DNA of 48,244 bases from CAYSYY01 sp964576115 [NCBI: uncultured Gemmatimonadota bacterium]. GTDB taxonomy: Bacteria > Blakebacterota > Blakebacteria > Blakebacterales. This document shows, in pieces, positions 34,165 through 43,901 of this stretch. The notes beneath the pieces are model-generated. The model did not search any database, was not told the DNA's origin, and worked only from the letters and a program-made list of their open reading frames with translations. A program made the translations under genes and the position numbers. The first letter of the stretch is position 1; each line of letters begins with the position of its first letter. The stretch lies in NCBI GenBank assembly GCA_964576115.1, contig CAZNUA010000027.1, positions 1-48,244 of the forward strand, given 5' to 3'.

Positions 34165-34235
34165 GCCGCGTATTCGGTCGGGGCGGCCGGGCTGCCCGAC
34201 CGCCGGCATCCTACCCTCGACTCGAGAGAGGTCCC

Positions 34236-35693
34236 ATGACGGCTTTTCTGGATCAGGTGCTCTACCACATCACCAACCTGCGCGACTTCCTCTGGGGCAC
34301 GCCCCTCATCATCCTCCTGGTCGGGACCGGCATCCTGCTGACAATCGCCACCCGGGGGATCCAGATTTCCAAACTGATCCAGTCGATCAAGCTGGTCTTC
34401 GGCAAGGAGAGCCGGACCTCGGAAGGGGAAGGGGACATCAGTCCCTTTGCGGCCCTGATGACGGCCCTGGCGGCCACGGTCGGCAACGGGAACATCGCCG
34501 GCGTGGCCACCGCCATCGCCATCGGCGGTCCGGGAGCGCCCTTCTGGATGTGGGTGGCCGGTTTCTTCGGTATGGCCACCAAGTACGCCGAAGGTTTCCT
34601 GGGGGTTCGCTTCCGGCGGGTGGCCGATGACGGCACCATGCTCGGCGGGCCGATGTACTACGCCCAGGATGCCGTGCGTAATCCCAAAATGGGCAGGTTC
34701 CTGGGGATCTTCTTCGCCATCGCCGGCGCCATGACGGCCCTGTTCGGTACCGGCAACATGGCCCAGTCGAACTCGATGGCCCTGGCCTTCAACGACCAGT
34801 TCGGGGTGCCCTTCATCATCACCGCGGTTCTGCTGACCTTCTTCGTCGGTCTGGTCATCATCGGCGGCATCAAGAGGATCGGCGCCTGGACCGAAAAACT
34901 GGTCCCCTTCATGATCGTCTTCTATTTCCTGGGGGCCATCATCATCCTCGTGGCCCGCTTCACGCACATCCCCGAGGCCTTCGCGGTCATCATCAAGTCG
35001 GCTTTCGGAATCAAGGCCGTGGCCGGGGCCATGATGGGGGTCGGCATCCAGCAGGCCCTGAGCCAGGGGGTCTCGAAGGGAGTGCTTTCGAACGAGTCGG
35101 GACTGGGCTCGGCCGCCATCGCCCAGGCCGCCTCCAAGAGCGACGACCCGGCCAAGAACGGTCTGCTGGCTATGACCGGAACCTTTATCGACACCATCGT
35201 CGTGAACACCCTGACCACCCTGAGTATCGTTCTCTCAGGTGCCTATAAGCTCACCGAAGCCTGGGGGGGCGGCACCCTGACCTCGACCGCGCTTACCGCC
35301 GAAGCCTTCGACAGCGTCGTGCCGCTGGGCTGGGTGATTCCGATCGCCTCGCTCCTGTTCGGCTATTCGACCCTGCTGGCGTGGTGTTACTACGGCGAGC
35401 AGTGCTTCAAGTACCTGGTCGGGGTGCAGGTGGCCAAGTGGTACCGCTGGGTCTTCCTGGGGCTGCTCTTCATCGGCGCCCTGCTGCAGGGCGAGCACCT
35501 CTACATCGTCTGGTTCGTCGGCGACACCTTCAACGCCTTCATGGCGATTCCCAACCTGATCGCCCTGATCCTGCTGGCGGGCTATGTCAGGAAATTCACC
35601 GGGGAGTATTTCGCCGACCCCGAAAAGGCTCTGGAGCGTCTGCGCCGGGGTGAGTTCCTGCGGGAGTTCAAGAGGACGCCGCCGGAGAACTGA
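34236..35693 (+). CDS. Sodium:alanine symporter family (AGCS) transporter
   Basis: This 485-aa inner-membrane protein has about 11 hydrophobic segments. It imports alanine, glycine or related amino acids with Na+. The family hallmark is the segment DISPFAALMTALAATVGNGN followed by IAGVATAIAIGGPGAPFWMW (about residues 66-105). Other family landmarks are GGPMYYAQ, GMFIDTIVVNTLTTL-like TFIDTIVVNTLTTLSIV and LLAWCYYGEQC. GAGAGG lies 5-6 bases before the ATG. The length matches AlsT/DagA-type transporters. The gene appears to be single, with its own promoter and a downstream stem-loop. The choice of amino acid cannot be told from sequence. Confidence 0.93.
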   Translation: MTAFLDQVLYHITNLRDFLWGTPLIILLVGTGILLTIATRGIQISKLIQSIKLVFGKESRTSEGEGDISPFAALMTALAATVGNGNIAGVATAIAIGGPGAPFWMWVAGFFGMATKYAEGFLGVRFRRVADDGTMLGGPMYYAQDAVRNPKMGRFLGIFFAIAGAMTALFGTGNMAQSNSMALAFNDQFGVPFIITAVLLTFFVGLVIIGGIKRIGAWTEKLVPFMIVFYFLGAIIILVARFTHIPEAFAVIIKSAFGIKAVAGAMMGVGIQQALSQGVSKGVLSNESGLGSAAIAQAASKSDDPAKNGLLAMTGTFIDTIVVNTLTTLSIVLSGAYKLTEAWGGGTLTSTALTAEAFDSVVPLGWVIPIASLLFGYSTLLAWCYYGEQCFKYLVGVQVAKWYRWVFLGLLFIGALLQGEHLYIVWFVGDTFNAFMAIPNLIALILLAGYVRKFTGEYFADPEKALERLRRGEFLREFKRTPPEN

Positions 35694-35730
35694 GCGGGGG
35701 GAGAGAAAGAACGGGCATGAGGACCGCCCG

Positions 35731-35758
35731 CCGGCCGGTCCCGATCGCGACCGGCCGG
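35731..35758. terminator. Perfect 10-bp stem-loop between AGCS and EF-G-like genes
   Basis: CCGGCCGGTC (35731-35740) pairs with GACCGGCCGG (35749-35758) around an 8-nt loop. No T-run follows. It probably marks the 3' end of the symporter mRNA or shapes the leader of the next gene. Confidence 0.5.
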
Positions 35759-35792
35759 AAGTCATGTGAACATCCATACCCGGAAATGAGCA

Positions 35793-37880
35793 GTGAAAGA
35801 ATACACGAGTGACGCCATCCGAAACGTGGCCCTGGTGGGTCACGGCGATTCCGGCAAGACGACCCTGGTCGATGCCTTCCTTGTCACCGCCGGCGACGTT
35901 AGCCGGATCGGGAGTGTGGAGGCGGGCAACACCGTTTCCGATTTCACCGATGAGGAGAAGGAGCGGCAGATCACGATCAACACCTCCTTCATCTTCACCG
36001 AATACGGGGGCAGGAAGATCAACTTTCTCGACACCCCCGGGTTCGCCGACTTCCTGGCCGAGGTGCGGGGTTCCCTGCAGGTCGTCGAAGCCGCCCTGGT
36101 CGTTCTCAAGGCCGACGCCGGCCTCGAGGTGGGCACCGAGCAGGTCTGGCGATACGCCCGCGAGGCGGGGGTGCCGCGGATCCTGCTGGTCAACAAACTG
36201 GACAAGGAACACACAGATTTCGACGCCATCGTCACAGCGGCAATCGATCGTTTCGGCACCGGGGTGGCGCCGCTGCAGTTCCCGGTCAATCCCGGCCCCG
36301 ATTTCACCACCGTCGTGGATCTGCTCAAGAACCGGGCTCTCGTGTTCGAACCCGACGGCAAGGGCTCGTACACCGAAACCGATATCCCCGAGGGTGCCGC
36401 CGCAAAGGCTGCCGAGCTGCGCGAGACCCTGGTCGAGGCTGCAGCCGAGGCCGACGACGCCCTGATGGAAAAGTACTTCGAGGAAGGCGATCTGGGGCCC
36501 GAAGATATCCTTTCCGGCCTGCTCAAGGGCATCCGGGAGGGTACCGTGCATCCCATCCTCTGCTCGGCTGCGGAACTGAACATCGGCACCGGCCGGGTTC
36601 TGGAACTACTCAACGAGATGGTTCCCGCATCTGAACAGATGCCCCCCCTGAACGGCACCGATCGCAACGGCGAGGAGGCCGAGCGCGAGCGTAGCGATTC
36701 AGCCCCCTTCGCCGGGCAGGTCTTCAAGACCCTCTCCGAAGCCCACGTCGGCGAGCTTTCCTTCCTTAAGGTCTTCTCCGGCACGCTCGAAGCGGGACAG
36801 GAGGCGCTGAACATCACCCGGAACTCCAAGGAGCGCCTGGGCAGTCTGAGCCTGCTCAAGGGACACACCCGGACCGAGATCGAAAAGGTCCACGCCGGTG
36901 ACATCGTGGCCCTGGTCAAACTCAAGGATACTCATACCGGTGATACCCTCTGCGCACCCTCCCAGCCCTTCGCCTGTCCGCCGATCCTGTTCCCCGAACC
37001 GGTCATCAGGATCGCCATCGAACCGGTCGGCAAGGGGGACGAGGCCAAGCTTTCGACCGGACTGCAGAGACTGCACGAAGAAGACCCCTCGGTGCACGTC
37101 GAGGCCGATCCCGAACTGCACCAGACCCTGCTCTACGGCCAGGGCGAAGTGCAGCTCGAAGTCATGATCAAGAAGCTGGCCGCCCGTTTCGGGGTCGAGG
37201 TCGAGACCCACGAACCGAAAGTCAAGTACCGCGAGACGATCACGAAACCGTCCGATGCCCACGCCCGGCACAAGAAGCAGACCGGCGGCCGGGGCCAGTT
37301 CGCCGACGTGCGTATCAAGCTGGATCCGAAGACCCGGGGTGAGGGGTATGAGTTCGTTGACAAGATCGTCGGCGGGGCGATCCCCAACCGCTTCATCCCC
37401 TCGGTCGACAAGGGCGCGAAGGCAGCCGCGGCCCGGGGGGTGATCGCCGGGTACCCCTGCGTCGATTTCACCCTGACCCTCTACGACGGCACCTTCCACG
37501 ATGTGGACTCTTCCGATGCCGCCTTCCAGCGGGCGGCCTCGATGGCCTTCAAGCAGGCCTGGCGCGACGCCGGCCCGATCCTGCTCGAGCCGATCTACAA
37601 CGTCGAGGTGCTCGTGCCCGAGGAGTATACCGGCGACATCATGGCCGATATTTCCTCGCGCCGCGGCAAGGTCGAGGGGGTGACCAGCGAGGGGCCCTTC
37701 CAGGTCGTCCAGGCCAAAGTGCCGCTCGGCGAGCTCTACAAGTACTCGACCGCCCTGCGTTCGATGACCCAGGGCCGGGCTACCCATTCCCGCGAGTTCG
37801 ATCACTACGAACCGGTCCCGCACGACGTGCAGCAGCGCATCATCGCCCAGGCGGAGCTGGAGGAGGAAGAGGAGGACTAG
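35793..37880 (+). CDS. Elongation factor G-like GTPase (EF-G2 type)
   Basis: This 695-aa protein has the five-domain EF-G layout. The G1 loop is GHGDSGKTTL (16-25), not the AHIDAGKTT of the main factor. Switch I is EEKERQITI, G3 is DTPGFADF, G4 is NKLDKE and G5 lies in CSAAE. These features, with RIGSVEAGNTVSDF, place it in the EF-G-like/EF-G2 group rather than canonical FusA. Some members of this group translocate or recycle ribosomes with altered GTP use. The C-terminal tail is acidic (ELEEEEED). The start is GTG with only a weak upstream GGAA. The S46 peptidase gene begins 2 bases after the stop, an odd operon partner. Confidence 0.9.
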   Translation: MKEYTSDAIRNVALVGHGDSGKTTLVDAFLVTAGDVSRIGSVEAGNTVSDFTDEEKERQITINTSFIFTEYGGRKINFLDTPGFADFLAEVRGSLQVVEAALVVLKADAGLEVGTEQVWRYAREAGVPRILLVNKLDKEHTDFDAIVTAAIDRFGTGVAPLQFPVNPGPDFTTVVDLLKNRALVFEPDGKGSYTETDIPEGAAAKAAELRETLVEAAAEADDALMEKYFEEGDLGPEDILSGLLKGIREGTVHPILCSAAELNIGTGRVLELLNEMVPASEQMPPLNGTDRNGEEAERERSDSAPFAGQVFKTLSEAHVGELSFLKVFSGTLEAGQEALNITRNSKERLGSLSLLKGHTRTEIEKVHAGDIVALVKLKDTHTGDTLCAPSQPFACPPILFPEPVIRIAIEPVGKGDEAKLSTGLQRLHEEDPSVHVEADPELHQTLLYGQGEVQLEVMIKKLAARFGVEVETHEPKVKYRETITKPSDAHARHKKQTGGRGQFADVRIKLDPKTRGEGYEFVDKIVGGAIPNRFIPSVDKGAKAAAARGVIAGYPCVDFTLTLYDGTFHDVDSSDAAFQRAASMAFKQAWRDAGPILLEPIYNVEVLVPEEYTGDIMADISSRRGKVEGVTSEGPFQVVQAKVPLGELYKYSTALRSMTQGRATHSREFDHYEPVPHDVQQRIIAQAELEEEEED

Positions 37881-37882
37881 GC

Positions 37883-40168
37883 ATGGTGTCCATGAAGAGA
37901 GACTCGATCATCACCCTGCTTCACTATCCGCTGGTGGGAGCCTTCATGCTCCTGCTCTTCGGCTGCGCCGGTTCGAGTCAGATGGAACAACCCGCGTCGA
38001 TCGAGCCGCCCCCGCCCGCCGAAGCCACCGCCCCGGTCATCGAGGAGGAGATACCGCAGACCCTGCACACCCTCGAAGAGATCCTCGGACCGATCAGTTT
38101 CGATCCCGACACCGTTCGGGCGGGCCGCTTCGACACGGGCAGGATGTGGCTCTTCGAGGCCCCCCCGATCGACTGGTTCGCCGAGGCTTACGGCTTCACC
38201 CCCGACGAGGCCTGGTTCGCCAAGGCCCGCAGTGCCTCGCTGCGCAACAACGGCGGGGAGTGCTCCTCATCCTTTGTGTCCCCCAACGGTCTGATCTTCA
38301 CCAACCACCACTGCGGCCGCAGCTATGTGACCCAGGTCACGCGCGAAGGGGAGAACTTGCTCGAGGAGGGATTTTACGCCCCGACCCTTGCCGAAGAGCG
38401 GCCGATCGAGGGCTTCTTCATCGACCAGATCGTGGATATCATCGATGTCAGTGCCCGGGTCCACGCCGCCATGGATGCGGTCGAGAATCCGGCCGCCAAG
38501 CAGCAGGCGCGCGATAACGAAATCGAGGCCATCCAGACCGAGTTCGACGCGCAGAACGGCATGGTCAACGAGATCGTCGAGCTCTTCAACGGCGGCCGTT
38601 ACTCGGTCTACACCTTCAAGCGCTACACCGATGTACGGCTGGTGATGGCCCCCGAACTCGAGATCGGCTATTTCGGCGGCGATCCCGACAACTTCACCTA
38701 CCCGCGCTACAATCTCGACATCACCTTCATGAGGGTGTACGAAGACGGCGAGCCGGTCGACAGTTCCGGTTTCTACTACCCGTGGAGCATCGAGGGGGCC
38801 GAGGCGGGGGACCCGGTTTTCGTGGTCGGCAACCCGGGCAACACCAGCCGTCTGAGTACTGTGGCCCAGCTGGCTCACTTCCGCGACTACCAGTACGCCT
38901 ACACGCTGCACATGCTCGAGACCCGTATGAAGGCCCTGCGCACCTTCCTCGACGAGCACCCCGACCTGCCCGACTGGGAGGTGCAGAACAACTTCTGGTT
39001 CAATATCTCCAACGGCGAGAAGTCCTTCCGCGGCCGTATGGAAGGCCTGCTCGATCCCTGGACCCTGGCCCGCAAGGCGGCCTGGGAGGAGGAATTCCGA
39101 CGTGCGGTCGTCAACGATCCCGTGCTGTTCGAGCAATACGGCGATCCATGGACCGAGATAGGCGAGGCGTACTTCGATCTCGAACCCTATGCGGCCGACC
39201 TCTATGTGCACCGCTACACCAACATCGGCGACCGGCTGAGTTCCGTACTGCTCGGCCGGGCTTTCCTGCTGCAGCAGTACCGTTTCCTGGCCGAGCAGGG
39301 CATGGCGGCCAGTAACGAGAACATGCAGGACCTGCGCCAGCAGATCCTGGCCGAGAGCACCCGTCACCCCGATTACGAACGCGCCATGCTCGCCGCCCAG
39401 CTCTCCGATCTGCAGCGCTTTCTGGGCGAGGAGGATCCGCTGGTACGGGCCCTGCTCGGAATGCGCACCTGTGACGCTGCGGCCGGGGACCTGATCAACC
39501 GTACCGTCATGAACGACCGGGCCGCGCTGGAGGCGATGCTCGACGGCGCTCCCGGCGTCATCGCCTCGACGAGCGATCCGATCGTGCAGGGCCTCGACGG
39601 CCTGCTCCCGCGCCTGATCCGGATGCAGATGGCCTCCGATGTCGCCTTCGGACGCGAGGCCGATGCCGTCGCCCGGCTGGCCCGGGCGGTCTATGACGTC
39701 TACGGCGATTCGATTCCGCCCGATGCCACCTCATCGCTGCGTATCCAGGACGGGGTGGTGACCGGGTATCCCTACAACGGTACCCGGGCTCCGGTCTACA
39801 CGACCTTCTACGGTCTGTACGATCGCTGGGCGAGCAACGGCAAGGTCTACCCCTGGGCCCTGCCCGAGCGCTGGCAGAACCCGCCCCCCGAATTCGACCT
39901 CGACACGCCCCTGAACTTCGTGTCGACCTGTGATATCATCGGGGGGAACTCGGGCAGCCCGGTTCTGAACACCGAGCTGGAGATCGTCGGGATCGCTTTC
40001 GACGGCAACATCGAGAGTCTGCCCGGCGATTACATCTTCCTGCCCGAGATCAACCGCTGTGTCTCGGTTCACTCGGCCGGGGTATTCGAGGCCATTCGGG
40101 ACCTCTTCGGATACACCACCCTGGCCGCAGAGCTGCAGAACGGCACTCCGCCCCCCGACGGGGAGTAG
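37883..40168 (+). CDS. S46-family dipeptidyl peptidase lipoprotein (DPP7/DPP11 type)
   Basis: This 761-aa serine exopeptidase removes dipeptides from peptide N-termini in the periplasm. The signal ends LLFGC (Cys28), suggesting a lipoprotein. FTNHHCG (His142/143) supplies the catalytic His, and GGNSGSPVLN the nucleophile (Ser690 by alignment with GDSGG). FGGDPDNFTYPRY is a further S46 hallmark. In IAFDGN, Gly occupies the place that in my memory is Gly in DPP7 and Arg in DPP11, suggesting hydrophobic rather than acidic P1 preference. GGAGG precedes the first ATG by 8 bases, favouring it over the internal Met4. It probably feeds dipeptides to the cell together with the S37 peptidase. Confidence 0.92.
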   Translation: MVSMKRDSIITLLHYPLVGAFMLLLFGCAGSSQMEQPASIEPPPPAEATAPVIEEEIPQTLHTLEEILGPISFDPDTVRAGRFDTGRMWLFEAPPIDWFAEAYGFTPDEAWFAKARSASLRNNGGECSSSFVSPNGLIFTNHHCGRSYVTQVTREGENLLEEGFYAPTLAEERPIEGFFIDQIVDIIDVSARVHAAMDAVENPAAKQQARDNEIEAIQTEFDAQNGMVNEIVELFNGGRYSVYTFKRYTDVRLVMAPELEIGYFGGDPDNFTYPRYNLDITFMRVYEDGEPVDSSGFYYPWSIEGAEAGDPVFVVGNPGNTSRLSTVAQLAHFRDYQYAYTLHMLETRMKALRTFLDEHPDLPDWEVQNNFWFNISNGEKSFRGRMEGLLDPWTLARKAAWEEEFRRAVVNDPVLFEQYGDPWTEIGEAYFDLEPYAADLYVHRYTNIGDRLSSVLLGRAFLLQQYRFLAEQGMAASNENMQDLRQQILAESTRHPDYERAMLAAQLSDLQRFLGEEDPLVRALLGMRTCDAAAGDLINRTVMNDRAALEAMLDGAPGVIASTSDPIVQGLDGLLPRLIRMQMASDVAFGREADAVARLARAVYDVYGDSIPPDATSSLRIQDGVVTGYPYNGTRAPVYTTFYGLYDRWASNGKVYPWALPERWQNPPPEFDLDTPLNFVSTCDIIGGNSGSPVLNTELEIVGIAFDGNIESLPGDYIFLPEINRCVSVHSAGVFEAIRDLFGYTTLAAELQNGTPPPDGE

Positions 40169-40189
40169 GGGTCCAGATGAGGTGAGGCC

Positions 40190-40969
40190 ATGTCGGGTCA
40201 TTCGAAATGGGCCACGATCAAGCGCAAGAAGGCCCGGACCGATGCCGCCCGGGGGAAGCTCTTTTCGCGGCTGACCCGGGAGATCATCGTTGCGGCGCGC
40301 GAGGGGGGCGGCGATCCCGACGCCAACACCCGCCTGCGCACGGCCATCGAGAACGCCAGGGCCAACAACCTGCCCAATGACAACATCGAGCGGGCCGTCA
40401 AGCGGGGTACGGGTGACCTGCCCGGGGTGGAGTACGAGGAGGCCTCGTACGAGCTCTATGCCCCCGGCGGGGTGGCGATCATCGTCGAAACCCTGACCGA
40501 CAACCGTAACCGCACCGTCTCCGAAATCCGGCACATCGTCACCAAATACAACGGCACCATGGCCGAGGCCGGCAGCGTGAGCTGGCAGTTCGAGAAGAAG
40601 GGGACTTTCGTGGTCGAAGCCGGGACCGGTGAGGGCGAGGAGGAAGGCCGGGAGGTCGACGAGGACACCCTGCTCGAGGTCGTTCTCGAAGCCGGCGCCG
40701 AGGACCTCGAAGCCGAGGATGGTCTCTTCTACGTCACCTGTCCGGTCGAGGCTTTCGCGGCGGTGCGCGACGCTCTGAGCGAAGCCGGGATCGGCTTTCG
40801 CGACGCGGCCATCAGTCAGGTGCCGCAGAACGACCTGATGCTCGAACCCGCCCAGCAGGGCACCGCTCTCCGGATCCTCGAGGCCCTCGAAGAGCAGGAT
40901 GACGTCCAGAACGTCTGGACCAATCTCGACATCCAGGACGACGCCCTCGACAACCCGGATCCGGAGTGA
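40190..40969 (+). CDS. yebC: YebC/PmpR-family protein
   Basis: This 259-aa protein begins MSGHSKWATIKRKKARTDAA, the family hallmark, followed by DNRNRTVSEIRHI and FEKKG. YebC proteins were long called transcription regulators; recent work links them to ribosome rescue at proline-rich or difficult sequences. An acidic insert at about 145-160 is longer than in E. coli. GAGGTGAGG lies just before the ATG. Its TGA overlaps the GTG of ruvC (GTGA), the common yebC-ruvCAB order. Confidence 0.96.
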   Translation: MSGHSKWATIKRKKARTDAARGKLFSRLTREIIVAAREGGGDPDANTRLRTAIENARANNLPNDNIERAVKRGTGDLPGVEYEEASYELYAPGGVAIIVETLTDNRNRTVSEIRHIVTKYNGTMAEAGSVSWQFEKKGTFVVEAGTGEGEEEGREVDEDTLLEVVLEAGAEDLEAEDGLFYVTCPVEAFAAVRDALSEAGIGFRDAAISQVPQNDLMLEPAQQGTALRILEALEEQDDVQNVWTNLDIQDDALDNPDPE

Positions 40970-41472
40970 GCCCCGGCGCCCCCGAACGACGGATCCTCGG
41001 TCTCGATCCGGGATCGCTCGTCACCGGTTGGGGGGTCATCGGGGTGTCGGGTTCGCAACTGCACGCTCTCGATTCCGGGGTCATCCGGCCCGACCGGAAA
41101 GCCTCGCTGGCTAAACGGCTGTGCCAGCTCCACGAGGGAATCGGCGGGATCATCGCCGCAGCCCGGCCCGATGAAGCGGCGATCGAAGAGGTCTATGTGG
41201 CCCGCAACGCCCGCTCGGCGCTCGTTCTCGGCCACGCTCGCGGAGTGATCATGCTGGCTTGCATCGAGCATGGCCTCGAACCGCACGAATACAGCGCCAA
41301 CACCGTCAAGCAGGCCGTACTCGGTTCGGGGGGCGGGGGAGCCTCGAAGGAGCGGGTCGCTTTCATGGTCAAGGCCCTGCTGGGCCTGGAGCGGATCCCC
41401 GAACCCGACGATATCACCGACGCCCTGGCCTGTGCGATCTGTCACGCCAACCGACGGGAGGTGCCCGGGTGA
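40966..41472 (+). CDS. ruvC: Holliday junction resolvase RuvC
   Basis: This 168-aa endonuclease resolves four-way junctions with RuvAB. LGLDPGS (Asp14), IEEVYVARN (Glu pair) and DDITDALACAICH (Asp pair) provide the four metal-binding acids. ARGVIMLA and YSANTVKQAVLGSG are conserved core strands. The start is GTG, overlapping the yebC stop by 4 bases, and its own stop overlaps the ruvA start the same way. The length is normal. Confidence 0.96.
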   Translation: MSPGAPERRILGLDPGSLVTGWGVIGVSGSQLHALDSGVIRPDRKASLAKRLCQLHEGIGGIIAAARPDEAAIEEVYVARNARSALVLGHARGVIMLACIEHGLEPHEYSANTVKQAVLGSGGGGASKERVAFMVKALLGLERIPEPDDITDALACAICHANRREVPG

Positions 41473-42080
41473 TCAGCTCGCTTCACGGCCGGTTGCTCGA
41501 AAAACATCCCGCCGAGGCGATCATCGAGGTCGCCGGGGTGGGCTTTCGCTGCCGTATCAGCCTGGCTACCTACAGCGCCCTGCCCGAGGAAGACGAGACG
41601 GTCGCACTGCTGACCGAACTCATCATCAGGGATGACGGTGCCGACCTGTACGGCTTCGCCGAGGAGGCCGAACGCACCCTGTTCGGACTCCTGACGGCGG
41701 TGTCGGGGGTTGGGCCTAGAATGGCCCAGGGCATCCTCTCGGGACTCTCCGTGGAGGAGTTCGCACGGGCTCTGGCGGCCGAAGACCTGGTCACCCTGAC
41801 CGGGATCAAAGGGGTCGGTCGGAAGACGGCGGAGAGGCTCGTCCTGGAGCTCAAAGAGAAGCTTCCCCATCTCGCCGAGGTGGCCGGCGAGGCCGTACCG
41901 CTGGCCGAGGAACAGGGTGAAGAAGCTGCCGCCTGGCAGGAGGAGGCGGTTCTGGCGCTGCGCTCGCTCGGTTACGGAACAGGCGAGGCCGAGGTGGCCG
42001 TGCGTCGTGCGGTCGAGCAGATGGAGGGAGAACCGACCGTCGAAGCGCTCGTGAAGAGGGCCCTGACGCTCGCCCGTTGA
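41469..42080 (+). CDS. ruvA: Holliday junction DNA helicase subunit RuvA
   Basis: This 203-aa junction-binding subunit starts at GTG (41469-41471), giving [12 protein letters not shown] and the OB-fold domain (EVAGVGFRC). An upstream extension in the same frame is antisense-like sequence inside ruvC and is rejected. The two helix-hairpin-helix motifs are [12 protein letters not shown] and [19 protein letters not shown]. The C-terminal domain ([18 protein letters not shown]) contacts RuvB. GGGAGG upstream supports the start, and the 4-base overlap with ruvC implies coupling. Confidence 0.95.
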   Translation: MISSLHGRLLEKHPAEAIIEVAGVGFRCRISLATYSALPEEDETVALLTELIIRDDGADLYGFAEEAERTLFGLLTAVSGVGPRMAQGILSGLSVEEFARALAAEDLVTLTGIKGVGRKTAERLVLELKEKLPHLAEVAGEAVPLAEEQGEEAAAWQEEAVLALRSLGYGTGEAEVAVRRAVEQMEGEPTVEALVKRALTLAR

Positions 42081-42105
42081 CCTCTGGCTGGATAGCGGGG
42101 TTGCG

Positions 42106-43194
42106 ATGACGAGTGAACCACGCATCACCACCCCCGGTCCCACCGGTGATGAACTCGAGTACGAAGAGGTCCTGCGCCCGCGCTCGTTCGACCAGTTCGC
42201 CGGACAGAGTTCCGCGGTCGAGAACCTGCGCCTCTTTATCGAAGCGGCCCGTCAGCGTTCCGAACCTCTCGATCACCTGCTTCTCTTCGGTCCCCCCGGT
42301 CTGGGCAAGACCACACTGGCTCACATCGTCGCCAACGAACTGGGAGTGGAGCGCAAGTCCACGTCCGGTCCGGTCCTGGAACGTCCCGGCGACCTGGCCG
42401 GCATACTGACCGGAATCAACTCCGGAGACGTTCTCTTCATCGACGAAGTGCACCGCCTCGGTCCGGTAGTCGAAGAGTACCTCTATTCGGCCATGGAAGA
42501 TTTCCACCTCGACATCATGATCGACCGCGGGCCGGGAGCCCGCTCGGTCAAACTCAATCTCGACCGTTTCACCCTCATCGGCGCCACCACCCGGGCCGGT
42601 ATGCTCACCGGTGCCCTGCGGGCCCGTTTCGGACTGACCATCCGGCTCGATTTCTACTCTCCCGAGGAGCTGGCCGTCATTCTGACCCGTTCGGCCCGGG
42701 TCCTCGACACCCGTCTCGATGCCGAGGGAGGCCGCGAGATCGCCCGGCGCAGCCGGGGAACCCCGCGGATCGCCAACCGTCTGCTCAGGCGGGCCCGCGA
42801 CGTGGCCCAGGTGCGCGGCGACGGGGTCGTCACCCGGGCCGTGGCCGAGGAAACCCTGCGCCTGCTCGGTGTCGACGAGCTGGGCCTGGACGAGATGGAC
42901 CGCCGCTTCCTGCTGATTCTCATCGATCAGTTCGGCGGCGGTCCGGTCGGGATCGGTTCCCTGGCCGTGGCGGTGGGCGAAGAAGCCGAGACCCTCGAGG
43001 TCGTTCACGAGCCCTACCTGATACAGCAGGGCCTGTTGCACCGCACCCCCCGCGGCCGGGTTGTCACCGAACACGCCTGGCGGCACTTCGGGCGCACTCC
43101 GCCGGCGGGGGCCGGCAGTGCCGGAACGGAACCGCAGAACGATCTCTTCACCACCTCCGGCTCTGAGGAGGAGGAGAAGGAGGAGGATTCATGA
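42106..43194 (+). CDS. ruvB: Holliday junction DNA helicase subunit RuvB
   Basis: This 362-aa AAA+ motor drives branch migration. [12 protein letters not shown] opens the domain. Walker A is GPPGLGKTT, Walker B is FIDEVHRL, sensor 1 lies in GATTRAGML, and the arginine finger region is [12 protein letters not shown]. The winged-helix end includes [18 protein letters not shown]. The tail is acidic and longer than usual (EEEEKEEDS). It begins 25 bases after ruvA, and its stop overlaps the ispD start (ATGA). Confidence 0.96.
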   Translation: MTSEPRITTPGPTGDELEYEEVLRPRSFDQFAGQSSAVENLRLFIEAARQRSEPLDHLLLFGPPGLGKTTLAHIVANELGVERKSTSGPVLERPGDLAGILTGINSGDVLFIDEVHRLGPVVEEYLYSAMEDFHLDIMIDRGPGARSVKLNLDRFTLIGATTRAGMLTGALRARFGLTIRLDFYSPEELAVILTRSARVLDTRLDAEGGREIARRSRGTPRIANRLLRRARDVAQVRGDGVVTRAVAEETLRLLGVDELGLDEMDRRFLLILIDQFGGGPVGIGSLAVAVGEEAETLEVVHEPYLIQQGLLHRTPRGRVVTEHAWRHFGRTPPAGAGSAGTEPQNDLFTTSGSEEEEKEEDS

Positions 43195-43901
43195 CGGCTG
43201 ATGTCACCGCCATTATCGTGGCGGCGGGAGAGGGTCGCCGGATGGGACGACCGAAACCGAAACAGTTTCTCGACCTGGCCGGCCGACCTCTTTTCAGCTG
43301 GGCCCTGCTTCCCTTCGAAGCCCATCCCGATGTGGCGGCGATCGTGGTGGTCCTGCCTGCCGGCGATGTCGCCAGCTGGACCAGGTCGTTGACCGAGGAG
43401 TTCGGTTTCAGCAAGATTGTTGCGGTGGTGCCCGGTGGAGAGCGGCGGCAGGACTCGGTCCGATCCGGGCTGGAGATGGCCCGGAGCCGGGCCTGCCCGG
43501 AGTGCCGGCTGGTGGCGATCCACGACGGAGCCCGACCCCTGTTGAGCATCGAACTGCTCGGCCGGTGCCTGACCGCGGCCCGCAAGTACGGGGCGGCGGT
43601 GCCGGTACTGGACCTCTCCGACACCCTCATCCGGATCGGCTCGGACGGGGCGTGGGCCGACACGATCGACCGCAGCGAACTGCGCCGGGTTCAGACCCCG
43701 CAGATCTTCGCGACCGACCTGCTGCGTGAGGCTCACGACACCGCGGGCGAGGAAGAGGTCACCGATGACGCCCAGCTCGTTGCCGCCCTGGGTCATCCGG
43801 TCGCACTCGTCCCCGGAGACGAACTCAACCTGAAAGTCACCGGCCCCGAGGATCTGGCTCGGGCCGAGCGGCTCATGGCCACCGGGAAGGAACCGGGATG
43901 A
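43191..43901 (+). CDS. ispD: 2-C-methyl-D-erythritol 4-phosphate cytidylyltransferase
   Basis: This 236-aa enzyme of the non-mevalonate isoprenoid pathway joins CTP and MEP. The nucleotide-binding loop is [17 protein letters not shown], followed by [12 protein letters not shown] (Asp for Mg), [17 protein letters not shown] and [11 protein letters not shown]. It overlaps ruvB and ispF by 4 bases each. The pairing with ispF is typical, while the location straight after ruvB is lineage-specific. Confidence 0.96.
   Translation: MTADVTAIIVAAGEGRRMGRPKPKQFLDLAGRPLFSWALLPFEAHPDVAAIVVVLPAGDVASWTRSLTEEFGFSKIVAVVPGGERRQDSVRSGLEMARSRACPECRLVAIHDGARPLLSIELLGRCLTAARKYGAAVPVLDLSDTLIRIGSDGAWADTIDRSELRRVQTPQIFATDLLREAHDTAGEEEVTDDAQLVAALGHPVALVPGDELNLKVTGPEDLARAERLMATGKEPG

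Larger units (their letters stand above)
33892..34235. other. Intergenic region with terminator, pyrimidine-rich tract and promoter
   Basis: About 340 bases after tRNA-Ile. It holds the hairpin at 33933-33958, then about 100 bases of irregular CT-rich repeats (variants of CGTTCTCTCTCC, to about 34050), and the AGCS promoter. No gene is supported. Confidence 0.6.
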
